Shown: positions 51,323 through 63,719 of the stretch, piece after piece | How the letters are laid out: every line of letters begins with the position of its first letter | Numbering within the stretch: position 1 is the first letter of the stretch | Source: Typha latifolia | Taxonomy: Eukaryota; Streptophyta; Magnoliopsida; Poales; Typhaceae | Assembly: GCA_019914945.1 (NCBI GenBank) | Contig: CM034100.1 | Location: 199,209 to 263,208, forward strand | DNA: 64,000 bases | Direction of reading: 5' to 3' | Notes under the pieces: model-generated | The model's input: the letters and a program-made list of their open reading frames with translations, nothing else | What the model was told of the DNA's origin: nothing | The model's database searches: none | Translations under genes and position numbers: made by a program

Positions 51323-52479
51323 CACTCCTGTATATGCTGTTTGTAAGACTTTTTCTCTGCAATGACAGACATCAAAGAGTCCCAATAGTTCAAAATGCTG
51401 TTTTTCTCGGGCCGCACTTGTTATTAACTCTCAAGATATCTGAATTCTGATGACTTCGCACTGTTATTTTCTGAGTGCAGACGAGGGTTAAGCTGGAACC
51501 GAGAATAGTTCCCAACCCAAGTTAACTCAAGCATCCTCACACACTATAGAGAAGTATATGATGGATTACAAATTGTAGGCTGCCTTATAGATTCCTCATA
51601 ATAATTTAGTATAGCTTATAAATCAAGTCCACCAGATCACCTAACGGAATTGACGACTTGAACTTAATACCATATGCTATCGACCAAAACTTTCTCGATG
51701 CCCATTTTAATGTCAAATAAATATTGGTATAAATCTCTAGCTACACTAAAAGCTTGAAGAAAGAAGAAAGGAAGAGGTAACTGTGCTGTTGGATTATGCC
51801 AGTTAGGTACTACCAGAGTAAATGCACCCGTAGTTGGAGTTATCCATATCCTGGACCACCATGCATGATTGCGAACTGCAATAACTAGGAGATGTGGAAT
51901 GGGATGGGTATGGGAGTAGCTCGCCTTGATAGTGACTATATACGAAGAACAGCATGCGATTGGAGCTTCAGTGGCTCGCAATGAGCTCGATTTACCAGGG
52001 CAGTCCCTATCATTGCAAATCTTCTTTGTAATGCCTTGGTCTTTTGGCCTTCGGCAGCCACATATTTGATAGAAGTCCAGCAAATAATGCAGAGGAAAAT
52101 TAGAGCAAATAGCAAATAATTCCGCCAATCAATTCCATCTTCTTAAAATTTGAAGCAGGAGGTGTGCGTCCGCTGTCTGTTATAACAGAGTAGCATAGGC
52201 ACCTTTGTCATTCATTTGACAAACTTTTATCTACGGACTCCAGTACAAACTTACAAGCATATCTACTCTACCTTATAAGCTAAGCTGGGTAGCACCAAAC
52301 TTAGTGATTACACTTTGTAGAGCAAATAAACAAAATAGGAAACCGAAACATCTAAAACTAGATATTGCACTTGCAGAGCAAATAAACAAAATAAGCACAC
52401 AACTGAAACATCCAGGACTGAGAGATGAAATAAGCAGCTGAAACTCTTTCCACACGATAGACCGCATAGATTTTATGGC
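51323..52479. other. converging 3' ends, intergenic
   Basis: 3' flanks of the CASP-like gene (+) and the GDP-mannose pyrophosphorylase gene (-). A 154-codon minus-strand frame at 51664-52128 has no recognisable domain and is left unannotated. Confidence 0.45.
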
Positions 52480-54259
52480 TCACATGACGATCTCTGGTTT
52501 CAGGATGCTGGATTTGATTTCTTTGTGGGGAAGAACGACTCCTCCGTTGCTGTAAATCTCATCGCAGACATGCACGTCCTCCCCAAGGATGGTCATATTC
52601 TCGACTCGTGCCCACTGTCCAACAGTGGAGTGCCAACCAATGATGCTACTAGAAATGCAGGCATGTTTCTTGATCCGGACTCCACGCATCACCGTGCACC
52701 TTGACAGCCTCACTCCAGACTCCACAACACACCCTGGTCCTATTGCAACGTCTGGCCCTATCAGACATCCATCTCCAACCACAGCACTCTCATGCACCAA
52801 AACATTCCCCACGATATGTGGACCAGATGCTAATTTGTAGGATGCTTTCTTCCGCAGAGAATCAAGAAAGAGCCTCAGGCCTGTGATGTAGTCCCTTGGC
52901 TGTCCAATATCCATCCAAAATCCTGGTAGGACCATGGCATAGAGCTTTTGATCAGCAGCTATCCGCGGGAAAACCTCTTTCTCAATTGAGGTTGGTCGGA
53001 GTTCAATCCGATCTAGGACAGATGGATTCAGCAGGTAAATGCCAGCATTGATCTTGTTGCCCACAAATACTTTTGGCTTCTCCACGAACCTGTCTACCTT
53101 CCCAGTTTCCTCTTCCATAACCACAACACCATACTTTGACGGCTCATCTACCTGTGGGGGCAGACGATCAGTTTGCGGATCATCATTTTTTTTTAGAGGA
53201 GTGGATGTCGATATTTTCACTTACCTTGGTTACCATAATTGTAGCCTCTGCACCATGGGATTTGTGAAACTTTATAAGTTCAGCAAATGGATATTCACTG
53301 ATAACATCACTGTTGAGCACAAAGAAAGGGTCTCCAGAACCATCTATCAGCTTATCTCTAGCCAGAGCCAAAGGGCCAGCTGTTCCTAGTGGCTCAGTCT
53401 CTTGGGAGCAGGTGATTTTAATGTCAAGTTTGCTCTCAAAATCCTTCAGAAAGTTAAGCATTACCTAAAAAAAATGAAAGTAGACCAGAATAAGAGTTTG
53501 CAGAAAGTAAACTGCAAGATTATCCAACAATGTAGAAAGGACTGATGAGTAGTGCTCCTTGCTTTTACCTCAGGTTGATAATTGATAGCTAGGACAACTT
53601 CTGTAACTCCAACATCTTTCAGGGCTTCAATCTGATGAAATTCCAAGAAACCAAGGTGAACTACAAATAGTTTGATTCAAGTGTCACAAGTAAACAACTA
53701 AGAGTAAAACTGTACTTCTTTCCATTGGAAAGTAACATGTATACAAACACATGATAATGCGGTCTGTAGAGAGTCCACCAACATGCATCTACAGAAGTAT
53801 GTCATAGTAAGTGATCAAATAACGACCTCTTAAACATCTACCAGAAAATCTGCAGTGACATATGGAAAGACGTGGCCATGAATATCCAGGTAGCTGACAG
53901 ATACCATGGCATATCTTGATGTTGAAATGAATTCCAGCTATGTATCAAGTCAGAATATTTTGACCCGACAAAGCTAAAGATTCAAAATAATCATGTACTT
54001 TCCAGGAAAAAAGACATGCATGCAGTGTTTATTATCTTGTTCTAACTCAGCAGACTATATTACTCTTAAGTATAGATATATAATGAAAGAATTAAATGCG
54101 TGAAAGACCAGCAGTTTACATAGCAAGATGGTAAGATAAAGCATGTACCTGGTGCAAGATCATGGGCTTATTAGCAAAATCAACAAGGGGCTTAGGGACA
54201 CTCAATGTCAAAGGCCGCAGGCGAGTGCCAAATCCTCCAACAAGAATCAGCGCCTTCAT
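52480..54259 (-). CDS. GMP1: GDP-mannose pyrophosphorylase (mannose-1-phosphate guanylyltransferase)
   Basis: Four coding exons on the minus strand: 54149-54259, 53569-53631, 53225-53464 and 52480-53151, joining to 361 aa, the length of plant VTC1/CYT1. The N-terminal nucleotidyltransferase fold shows [20 protein letters not shown] (7-26), [11 protein letters not shown] with its metal-binding Asp, and [20 protein letters not shown]. The C-terminal left-handed beta-helix of hexapeptide repeats ([20 protein letters not shown]..) ends in LKPEIVM. The enzyme makes GDP-mannose from mannose-1-phosphate and GTP in the cytosol, feeding ascorbate, cell-wall mannans, protein glycosylation and GPI anchors. 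A leader intron probably spans 54280-55755 (acceptor just before ATG; donor GTCG/GTAAG at 55755). A cluster of G-box and CCGAC motifs lies about 560 bases upstream of the leader exon. Confidence 0.96.
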
Positions 54260-54279
54260 GGTGGATGGGCTACCTTCTC

Positions 54280-55755
54280 CTGTTTATCAAATGGTAATAA
54301 TCAAAACTAACAACCAACCACTGAGAATGAAGTCCCAGATTCAGGTTTATATCCCCTTGCCATGGAAAAACAGTTCAGTAGATTTTGATCGTGACACCTG
54401 TGGCAAGCTATTAACAGCTAGCTTGTTCAAGAAGGTCCCAGAAAAACTTTCAAGTCAACTGGTGTCATAGAGCAATTACTTTTGAGCGTTACAGAAGTGA
54501 TAAAGATAGTCCGTTTCATACAAAGGCAAGAGAAACCATGAAAGTTGAAATCTGCGGTCAAATAGATAAGCAGAGAAATGCAAAAGGTCATGCAGGTGTC
54601 AGCGCAAGCGTAAAGATTGACACATTGGAAGAGGAACTGTCGTCATTTCTGGCTGGAACTGACTACATATCCAGCTAAATCACAGGCTGGATGCATTAAA
54701 AAAAGAAATGAAACTGTCGAGGTTCTAATTAACAAATAATACAATTGCAAAGAAACTGGTTTATAGCAGGATTATGTACAACCATCCATTTTTCAATTTA
54801 ACAGAATGTATGAATAATCCTCTATAGGTGCACCCGGCAGGGGATGCTCTGATGCTCATGATCCGTTGATAACTTGATACTCTGTTCCAATTGACACTCA
54901 AGCTAGCGGCAACTGGAACAGGATATGCAACAAACAATGTGACCGAAGACAAAATTTTCTGATTGGATAGTCACCTGAAAAGGGAGGCTAGAACTGGGAA
55001 GATGGAAGTCAAAGCTATAGCTATGGTTAACATCCATAAAATTACATGGCTCAAGAAACTTCTTTAATTGTTCAAACATATCAACATAGTCCATGCAATT
55101 GAAAGAAATTCCTGTAGTCAACGACTTTTAGCAAATGGATTAAATGGTGTCTCTATTCCTGTGATTATGATCTCATCACAGGCCAAACCAGGAAAACAGC
55201 GAGAATAAAGAAAATATTAATACTCAAAACTCCTTGCATGAAGAGAGTTAAGTTATAGGTAAACTAAAGACGCTACATAATCCCACAAGATCCAGAGAAA
55301 CACCACCCAAAGTAGCTTCTTTAGCCCTCTACGCCAATAATTCAATCGAATTCATCTGAATCCGAACTGAAACGATGGAAATAAAAGGGAAGTTCCTCAA
55401 TACCAAATGATAGACAAAATTTTTTCGGAAATTTCATCAAAATCAACACGAAAAATCAGAAGAAATGTCTATAACGAGTCCCAAGACCCAAATGGAGAGC
55501 AGAAACATCGATGAACTAACGAAGCATTGAATAATGCAGGAGCCCTGCGGGAAACAGAAGAGATCCGACCCGCATTGCCGCCAATCATCTCAAGATCCGA
55601 TTATAAACATCGTTACACCAACGGAGTACGGAGATTCCTCCAAATGTCGAAGGAAATCGGAAAAATCGCAAGAATACCGCGATATCTGCTGAGATCTGGC
55701 GGGAAATCTAAAGAATAACAAGAATCGGATCATGCTAGGACCCGTAGATTCTTAC
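54280..55755 (-). other. probable 5' leader intron of GMP1
   Basis: On the minus strand a donor (TCG/GTAAG at 55756/55755) and an acceptor (AAACAG/GAGAAGG at 54280/54279) frame a 1.48-kb stretch with no supported gene. The short frames inside are unremarkable. Confidence 0.5.
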
Positions 55756-56433
55756 CGACCGAGGACCAGGTCTGCGATCTCTTCGCGCACCACCTTCTCC
55801 TCCTTCCCCTGCGAGAGAGAAGGAAAACTCAAACGGCTCGATTCTAATTGTCGCAGCGTGGACTCACCGATCCCCTTCCCTCCTTTTATAGACTGCAATT
55901 CAATCATCCGATTCCAGACCGTTTTGCATATATGCCCTTTTACAGTTTCGAATTTTCAGATATACTCCTCAAATATGGGATCCGGAGGACGACGAACGCA
56001 AATAAGCAATAGTCAGAGGGTGTAATATATAAAAAAGTTTGTTAATCGTGTATATGATTTTTCCCGTCATAAATGTGATTGCATCGACTCAGCTGGCCGA
56101 CTTGGATCCCGAGGATGGATAAAGTGGACTGGCTGGTAATACCCGCTGCTTGTTGACGTGTCATACGCCACGTAGGATGGAGCCATGGCTTTTTATGTTT
56201 GTGTGGGTGGGGTTCCTTTCTCCGGTCCAATTAGCCGGTCTGCTTAGTGTTGGGGCTTTTCTTTCTTCCAGCAATGCCACCTGTAATATTTATCAGGATT
56301 TCTTTTCGGCAGTTAAAAACTTGTAATGCAATTAGATAACCTTATCATCTTATTCATAATATATAGAGCGTAACTATTTTATTAGTGTATAATTATTAAG
56401 TGCAGAAGAAAAATGTGAGGGGTAAGGGGTTGT

Positions 56434-56465
56434 CACGTGTCTCCGACATCCCACGTGGATCCGAC
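56434..56465. promoter_or_regulatory. paired G-box (ABRE) and CCGAC (DRE/CRT) motifs
   Basis: Within 32 bases: CACGTG at 56434-56439, CCGAC at 56443-56447, CACGTG at 56452-56457 and CCGAC at 56461-56465. In plants the first is bound by bZIP factors in abscisic-acid responses and the second by DREB/CBF factors in cold and drought. The nearest gene start is the leader of GMP1, about 560 bases away on the minus strand. Confidence 0.4.
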
Positions 56466-57704
56466 AAGATTATCTTATTCAATCAATATCAATTCAAACG
56501 TACAAATCCTGCAGAAACTAAAATCTGCAACATTATAACTCAAAATTAAAGCAATGGAATCTTTGATATCCCAAGAAAAAATCACTATATATATATATAT
56601 GATAATGACGATGATTAATATTTAATTTATGAACGTATTTTAGTGTCTGTCACGTGCAGCCAATATAACGGGAGAGGCTATTAGACAAATAATTAGTACA
56701 ATAAGCATTTCGAGAGCGACTTAACATTGAAGCATAGCTAGATGCCAAGATCTGGAGTCGAGCTCTGGCTCCTTGCCTTGGCCCCAGAGGCTGTGATGCA
56801 ACATCTAATTCCTCAATTAATGTTCTTCTCACACCTATATGTATTTATACATTTATATTATAATGCACAATAATTTAGTCTAGCTTAATAGTTTTCTGGA
56901 ATTAGTCTGTCCTTTTTATTGATTTTACTTAATAATTATAAATTATGATGACATGCATGCAAGAAACAGCTTGCAAGTTGACCATCTAACTTGTAAACTA
57001 ACTTATTTATTTCTTGTGATTGCTAGTAATTTATAGGATATTGAACGTCAAAGTGACTGCTTCTCACTGGTGGTGGCATCAAGATAGGCCAAGACTAGCT
57101 GAAATAATTTATTTGGTAGTTAGTTGGCATATATATATATATATATATAATATTGATTGGTCTTAGGATACTCCCTTTTCTCTGTTCCATAGATCGAACT
57201 TTGCTCCCAACCAAATCATGAACCATTCGTAGGCGAGACGTGTGAAGCCACGGAATGATGAGTTGCAGTTGCAGTTGCAGTTGCAGAGGAATTCATGCTT
57301 CGGTTCTGGTTGGCTGTGGCACCTTGTACCGAATCTAAACTTCCCTAGATCATGATTGCTTAGTGATATAATTTAAAAAGTATAAAAAGTATAGTGATCT
57401 TTATTCAAATTGGTAAATAATTTGTAGATTAAAAAAAAAGAGGCATGAATACCGAATTCAAATCAATTTGGGCGATAGAATCTAAGCTCGTCCAGGCCTG
57501 TTAGGCCTAATGGGCTGGCCCAGATCCGCCAATAGATGGGCTTCTTAAGGTTGGGCTGGAGTTGAAAGCTTTATCTTTATTCTTTAACGTGAGTTGGAAT
57601 TTTGTAAGTTTGCTTGGCAATGGCGGACATCCTAATCTATAAATACTCTTTGTTGGTAGAGGTAGTGCTAATCTTGTTCTTTTATTCTATATAAGAATTT
57701 ATCC

Positions 57705-57749
57705 TTGATGTAGGACTAACTCTGTTGTTATTATTTTAAGCTAAATTAT
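57705..57749 (+). repeat. dispersed repeat, copy 1
   Basis: About 43 bases (TTGATGTAGGACTAACTCTG and on through TTTTAAGCTAAATTA) recur almost unchanged at 60119-60161 in the same direction. The flanks differ. Confidence 0.85.
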
Positions 57750-58171
57750 ATCTCTGTCTGGCTTGAGCCTTTAGTTATATTCCAGACCAAGTCAGAGAGA
57801 TATAATCTCCAACTAAAACTTCTTTCTTTGTTATTTTTATTTGCTTCCTTTACCTTTTCTGATGAATGAAATCCATGGAAAGAAATGGAACCCACGATCA
57901 AAAACACTCTTCTTTCTCCATCCAAAGATTTTGCAGAGCAGCAGATGATAATGAAAGGAAGAAAAAAAAAAAAAGGGAATATCTTTCTCAAAACTCTACT
58001 ATTACAAGCATTATTTAGCTAGCAACAGACAATTCCTATTTACACAGATTGACACTTATCCCCATACTCTTAGAGACAAAGAAGCAGGGCTCCTTTTGGA
58101 GACCCATACCTTATTCAAAGAAAGAAAGAAAGAAAGAAAGAAGGAGAAATAAAACAATAGTTAAATATAAT

Positions 58172-58465
58172 TCACAACTTGCCAAGTTTCGCCTCTGCTT
58201 CCAATCCAAAAAGAGACCACCTTTGTGATCTCTCAAGCGTGCCGCCGCCGAGGAGACTGTGTTCCATTGGAAGAAGGCTTATGGTGGTGGGGGTGGAAGA
58301 AGCAGGGAAGTCTATATCGGAAGGCTGGAATCTATCAGAGTCACAAGCTAGCTTCATGTAGGAAGCCGAAGGCGACTCGTTGAACAATGGATTCCCAAGC
58401 GGAGTTTGATCTCCATTGGCGTAGTGAACTATAGCTTTGTAAACAAACGGAATTAAGCCTTCCAT
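58172..58465 (-). CDS. small plant-specific protein, MEGLIPFVYKAI type
   Basis: Single-exon frame of 97 residues starting MEGLIPFVYKAIVHYANG, with a NESPSASYMKLACDSDRFQPSDI core and a Ser/Thr-rich tail. I recall a family of short uncharacterised plant proteins beginning MEGLIPFVYRAI and containing SPSASYM.L; no function is known. There is no signal peptide or obvious membrane segment. An in-frame Met 13 codons upstream (58504) is possible, but the family starts at MEGL. Confidence 0.7.
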   Translation of the reverse strand: MEGLIPFVYKAIVHYANGDQTPLGNPLFNESPSASYMKLACDSDRFQPSDIDFPASSTPTTISLLPMEHSLLGGGTLERSQRWSLFGLEAEAKLGKL

Positions 58466-58504
58466 TAGTTGCTTGGGAGTTGGGAGATACGTGAGCAATG
58501 GCAA

Positions 58505-59941
58505 GGATGAGAGGCTTGTTGAATTGGAGAAGAGTGGGAGGAGGGAGAGGGGTTTAAAAAGAATGGGGCTGAGAAATAGGGAAGCTAAGCATGCATTTGG
58601 TCAGCAAAGGGCAGCGTCAAATGGCAATAAGGTATTTGGTCTAAGAATGAGAAGTAGACACCAACTTAGCCTTTCTATCTGAAAAAGAAAAAAAAGGAAA
58701 ATAGTCAGCAGCTGTAGCTTTCTCTGGTTGATATCATAATCTACTACTCTAATCCTTTTATCGAACTTTGTTGGTTGAGTAATACCATGGGCTTTGATAG
58801 AATAAAAAAAGAAAATATCTGGACGCATAGATCTAATTCGGTGAAGGTTCTAATTAGCATGCATGAGTGACAAATCAAATTAAGAAATACTCACGAAGGT
58901 CCGGTCCTGTTTAGAGTCCAATAGTGATAAGATTTAGGAACTTAATCTATTTTATTACGTCGAAAGGGATAGCCGGTTGATAATTTCTCACCTAATTCCT
59001 GTCGTCGTGATGCTCATAATTGCATAGACCTTCTATAAAATGTTTCATTTAATTCCAAAAAAAACTTTCAGGCAGGCCACTAATTAGGGGCGTTCTATTT
59101 AATGGTGATAACATTGAGTTGTTGTTTGCATCACTATCTATTTAAATTTAATATTTTCGCATATTTATATAGATGTTATGGCCTCGGTGGTGTATTAATA
59201 TGAATTCAGGTAAACCGCAGTAGACATAGATAAATTGCAACTCTCCTTTAATCTGAATAAGAGAGACAACTGTTAACCCTAGTTAATAATGGCGGGTGAA
59301 GTTGGCACGTCTATTTCATGGTGCCGTCTTTGATTAGACAAAGCACACAATTCCAAAAAGCAAATCCATATCACTCGTGGAGTTTGATCAAGTGGTACTT
59401 AGATTTTAACTAAAATTAATGCATATGGTGCACAAGTTCCATGCCTGTGAAATGGTGGACTAGGGGAGGTGAGTTCTTAGGATATAACGCCTGTCAGGTG
59501 AGACCATTTGAAGCAGGATATGATTAGGACATTGGACGCGAATACAATGGGCTTTTCTAGATCATATCAATGTCCTGGTCAACTAAAACTTGGAATCCAA
59601 GTTATGGATAGAGTTAGTAGTAGTCATCATCCTTGTCTCTATTGACCATGATTGGATTGGTATCTTCTCAGGTTCACATATTAATCTGGTTAAGGAAATC
59701 GCTTTTGATGGTTTTCTTCATCCTGGTTAAATATACATGGTTAATTGACCAATTTCACAAAGGAACAGAAACAGCAAGAAAAGAAACTTAAATAAGATCA
59801 CATCTAGAAAACATAAGCTAAGTGTAGCGATTATACAAAAGGGCCAATAAATGTAGTATAACATTTTATATAGATTTAAGAAGGGAGTGACATATTCTGA
59901 TTTGTCCTATATGACAGAGGAGAGGTAGACATGCTAGCGAA
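58505..59941. other. intergenic
   Basis: Promoter of the small MEGLIPFVYKAI-type gene and 3' flank of CGR3. No supported gene or structured RNA was seen. Confidence 0.45.
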
Positions 59942-62900
59942 CTAATTAAGGTGGAAAATTTGGCAACTTGGTTTGTAAGATCTCTTAACGGCAGCCTGCT
60001 CAAACTTCTTTGCTGCACCTTCGTTCTCTTCCAAACCAGTCTGAACAAAGTACCGTATCCACCAGGATGAACTACGTAATTTAGCCTGTAAGAAAACATC
60101 AAGATGTAAGGTTTTATTTGATGTAGGACTAACTCTGTTATTATTATTTTAAGCTAAATTAGAACCCAAAAATGATATGAACAGCTCTTTGACTCATTGT
60201 CAGCATCAGAGCTTGCACGCAGAATGATCAAGATTCATTGCCACATTATGTAAATTCGAACTCACAAACACAATACAGAATAGTGCCAAGTTTCCAGAAA
60301 AAGATTATCTATTATTTATATCTATCAAACAAGGCAAAAGAAAAAAGAGAAATAGAACAATCGTATATCACAAACGAAAGATTAAGAGACGGCAACAAAG
60401 GCAACAACTATTGCTTCAAATCAAAGATCCAGAAGGATCAAATCATACTGGTACTAAGGTCATTATCTAACTATTTGCTCTGAAATCTATTGCAGATTGG
60501 CAATTGACAAAGATGAAAAAGATTACTGGAATGACGCCAAGTATTGACAACTTTTCCAACAACAATCAACATTATTACTAATTAGGGCAGATGTCACCAT
60601 GGTGTGATGGTAAGACTCACTACTGTGCACCTTTTGTAACACAGGTTTGAATCATCAAAATAGTCTCCCTGAAAATAGGGATAAATTTGTGTATATCATG
60701 ACACCCCCCTTGGCAGGAACCTCATCAGGAAGCCTGCATATCATAATATGATTTGACTATAGTCCTACTGTGCTGAACTGATGATATCGTTAAAGTGGCA
60801 CAAGGTATCCAACATATACAAAGACGTCGCTAAAACCAAAATAGGATTTTGAATAGCATGTCATGAAACAGAAGTTGACATGTTCAACCTAGTGACATAC
60901 TAGTAGAAGATGAATGTGCATTCATATGAAAGAAGATTCAAAGGAAACCAGACAAAGATGATAAAAGCATAAAAGTAAAAAAAACAAGTCCAAAATCATG
61001 TGAAAAGGACAACAATTGAAGATATGTTGACATACAGATGCTTCTGATAAGATAATCATTGAAGTAACTAGAGGCTGGATTATAAAAAGATAACATCAAG
61101 TTTTCAATAGTACATCCTAAGATAAATAGCGGAAAAAATAGATATTTTAGCTGCAAGCCATACCGGCCTTCCAAATTTTGATAGCTCAGAAAGCTTGGCT
61201 CTTTGCTGACCTGGATAACCTGGCAAAATAGTTCTTATTGAGCATCATACCATACATTACATCCTCAACTAACTAGAAATTAGGATCAAGTTGTATCTCA
61301 TGAACAGTAATTAAGGATGTCATGTTCTACAATAAATATATCTCCATGGACTCGAAGAAAAGCACCAACTAGAGTTTGAAACTTTGAATACTGAAGTGTT
61401 GGAGATGTAACAAAAACAAGCTTTTAAATCCATAACAAACTTAAGATATTTCATACATAGTAAGAACACTAACATGAGGTAGTATGGTGCTTATTATTCT
61501 TCTAAACATTAGCAACTAAAAGAATTCATTTATTAATAAAACAACTAAACAAATTAATCTTTTACAACATAATTTTTTTTTACAAACCCAGAAGATAGAT
61601 GCCCTTATGAATTCTTGAATTCACAAATTGTTGGAATTTGCATAAATGTTTCAAGAGAGAACACATGGATTCTAATGCTGAAAGCTTAAAAGAGCTGCCG
61701 TGAAAATTTTAAGCACAGAAAGCAGAGCCTACTGGTAGACTGTCTTTTACATTTAAAGCCTTAATTCTCTCATATTGAACAATTGATGGGTGTGATGGGG
61801 TAAGAGAAATGGAAGAGGTGCATAAATCTCATGGGATATCACTCATCCATCCTCAATAGCTTAGTGTAGAAGGATTGGTGAAAGGAGTCAAACATGAAAA
61901 ACGGTAAAAGAACATGCATACATTGCATGGTACACAAAAATGAAACCAAAGTAGAGTACATATGCATAAGAATGAGAATAATAACTGGGATTATATGCAT
62001 GAACAATAAGTTATACTATGAATATGAAAATCAAAATGAACCTTTACATAAGACCTAAATTCTAAGCAGTCATTCTTCCAACAATGTGTCTTAATTATAA
62101 GAACCCTCTGAAACAATCCTCCTACAAGAGGATGCAAGTATTCATGTATGCAGGTCACGAGCATAGCTAATTAGTTTGTCCACAAATATAGTATATCATT
62201 GTACAAGTCAGTTGTCCTCACTCCTGATGGGGATTAGAACATGAGTAAACTCACCATAAGTCCATATAATGTGAGGAAAAGCATGACTCTATATAAGATA
62301 CATGGCCTTATGCATATTCTTCTCAAGCTTAACAAACAAATAAATCTGAGATTTGAATAGTAACATCTTATTGAGCACATATAATAAAAATGATATCATT
62401 TTCAACCTATTAAGACTTTTTAGATCCTACTGACAGGTTGCACATTGTTGCTAAATATTTCCTAACAATATCCAGCTCGACTTTACTCATATCAGCTCTA
62501 TAGTGAAGACATACACATAAAATGTCATCCAGCATGACACCTCGGCTGTGGACTGACATTGGAACTATTATAATCATTAATGGTATAAAGCAGTGAATTA
62601 TAAACATACCTGAAAATATAACAAGACCATCTGCGGATAGCCTTGCCAGATCTGGAAGGGTTTTGTTAAGGTATTTAGGGGATAAATAATCCAAAGCATC
62701 TGAGACTATGACAAGGTTAAAAGATTTTGGCCTGTATGGTAAAGCAAACTTAATATCAGCTAAACGCACAAAGCCTTTACGCACAAGTCTCTTGCAGCTA
62801 CTATCAACATCATCCAGATCATAAGGCTCAATGCCCCAGGCTTCTATGTCATCCTCCTTTAATAATGTAGAAACCACTGTGCATGTATCAGGTCCTACAT

Positions 62901-63719
62901 GAAGAACTTTTTTCATGTTGTCCCCATAAGCTTTCTTTAGAATAGGTATAGTTCGTTGAACTTCTAATGTGCAAGAAGCACCTGCAATGAGAAAACCATA
63001 CCAAAAATTTGGAAAGAAAAATTTTTTTTATATAAATCACTGGTTGAATTACATAATAAAAGCAACTTATTACTACATACTATGTGCCACTAATACATTG
63101 ATCATATTTCATAGAAATGCATACAAAAAGTATTCGACAAAAAACAGTTACCACTGCTAGAGCGCTAAAAGGAGAGATTCATGATAGCTAACGGGGATAG
63201 TTCAAAGAGCAACAAGCTCGGATAAGCACGCAAGACTAACATAGGCAATTTCATATTATCAAATATTGCAGACCTAAAAACTTAGCAATAAATTGTATGT
63301 CGGCCAAGATGGTACCGGAAAAGGCACAGATGCCTACCTTCACCCTTGCTGATAGCTTCTCTATCACGAAATCCACCTGATCATCAAAATACCATAAAAG
63401 CTTAAAAGAAAAGCTACCTTTAATCTAACATTGTCTTTTAAACGGTTGGTAATAATGCACTGACCTGAACCACTATACGAGTAACCAATGAGAAGAAAAG
63501 CACCCTGAAATTTCCAAACAAGAACAACATAACGACACACACTTGTATAAAACTAAGAAGCACAAATGACGATGGAGTCAAGAAGCTGAAACCTACCAAA
63601 AGAACCAAACCGAGCGATAGCAAGGGCGACGATCGTGTCTTCTGATGCAGTGAAGCGACAAGCGGGGTACTATCTCTGTCGACCGACCGCCGATTAGGGT
63701 TCACTGCTCTTCTCGCCAT
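59942..63719 (-). CDS. CGR3: Golgi pectin methyltransferase CGR3-like
   Basis: Six coding exons on the minus strand: 63597-63719, 63465-63504, 63338-63376, 62610-62981, 61164-61219 and 59942-60085, joining to 257 aa. A basic N-terminus (MARRAVNPNRRSVDRD) is followed by one membrane anchor (about 30-50, SSPLLSLGLVLLGAFLLIGYSY), giving a type II Golgi protein. The lumenal part has a methyltransferase-like core: KKVLHVGPDTCTVVSTLL, EAWGIEPYDLDD, FVRLADIKFALPYRPKSFNLVIVSDALDYLSPKYL, then GYPGQQRAKLSELSKFGRPA and a tail RSSSWWIRYFVQTGLEENE..YKPSCQIFHLN. CGR2 and CGR3 methylate homogalacturonan in the Golgi before export to the wall. A non-coding leader exon probably ends at 63842, with a leader intron to about 63737. 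The last intron (60086-61163) carries a SINE and one copy of the dispersed repeat. Confidence 0.93.
60119..60161 (+). repeat. dispersed repeat, copy 2
   Basis: Nearly identical to 57705-57749 over about 43 bases, differing by one substitution near GTTATT/GTTGTT. It lies in the last intron of CGR3. Confidence 0.85.
60588..60745 (+). mobile_element. tRNA-derived SINE (Au-like) in CGR3 intron
   Basis: An internal RNA polymerase III promoter is visible: box A-like TGGTGTGATGG at 60600-60610 and box B-like GGTTTGAATCA at 60644-60654, 44 bases apart. After it comes a stretch (ATAGGGATAAATTTGTGTAT, ATCATGACACCCCCCTTGG, GGAACCTCATCAGGAAGCC) that parallels the body of plant Au-type SINEs (GGGGTAAGGCTGCGTACA.. 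GACCC.. GGGAGCCT). It is degraded and runs antisense to the gene. The ends and target duplication could not be fixed. Confidence 0.7.

Larger units (their letters stand above)
55890..58171. other. intergenic region upstream of GMP1
   Basis: AT-rich with a short (AT)n near 56587, a (TA)n near 57132-57149, four tandem GTTGCA units at 57262-57285, one copy of a dispersed repeat at 57705-57749 and an (AAAG)n tract at 58117-58142. No supported gene was seen. Confidence 0.5.

Noticed and set aside
51664..52128. Minus-strand frame of 154 codons
   Set aside because: No recognised motif; it lies in the shared 3' flank of two converging genes and may be chance.
60600..60654. Possible tRNA gene
   Set aside because: Box A and box B are present, but no cloverleaf or acceptor stem can be formed and the following sequence is SINE-like.
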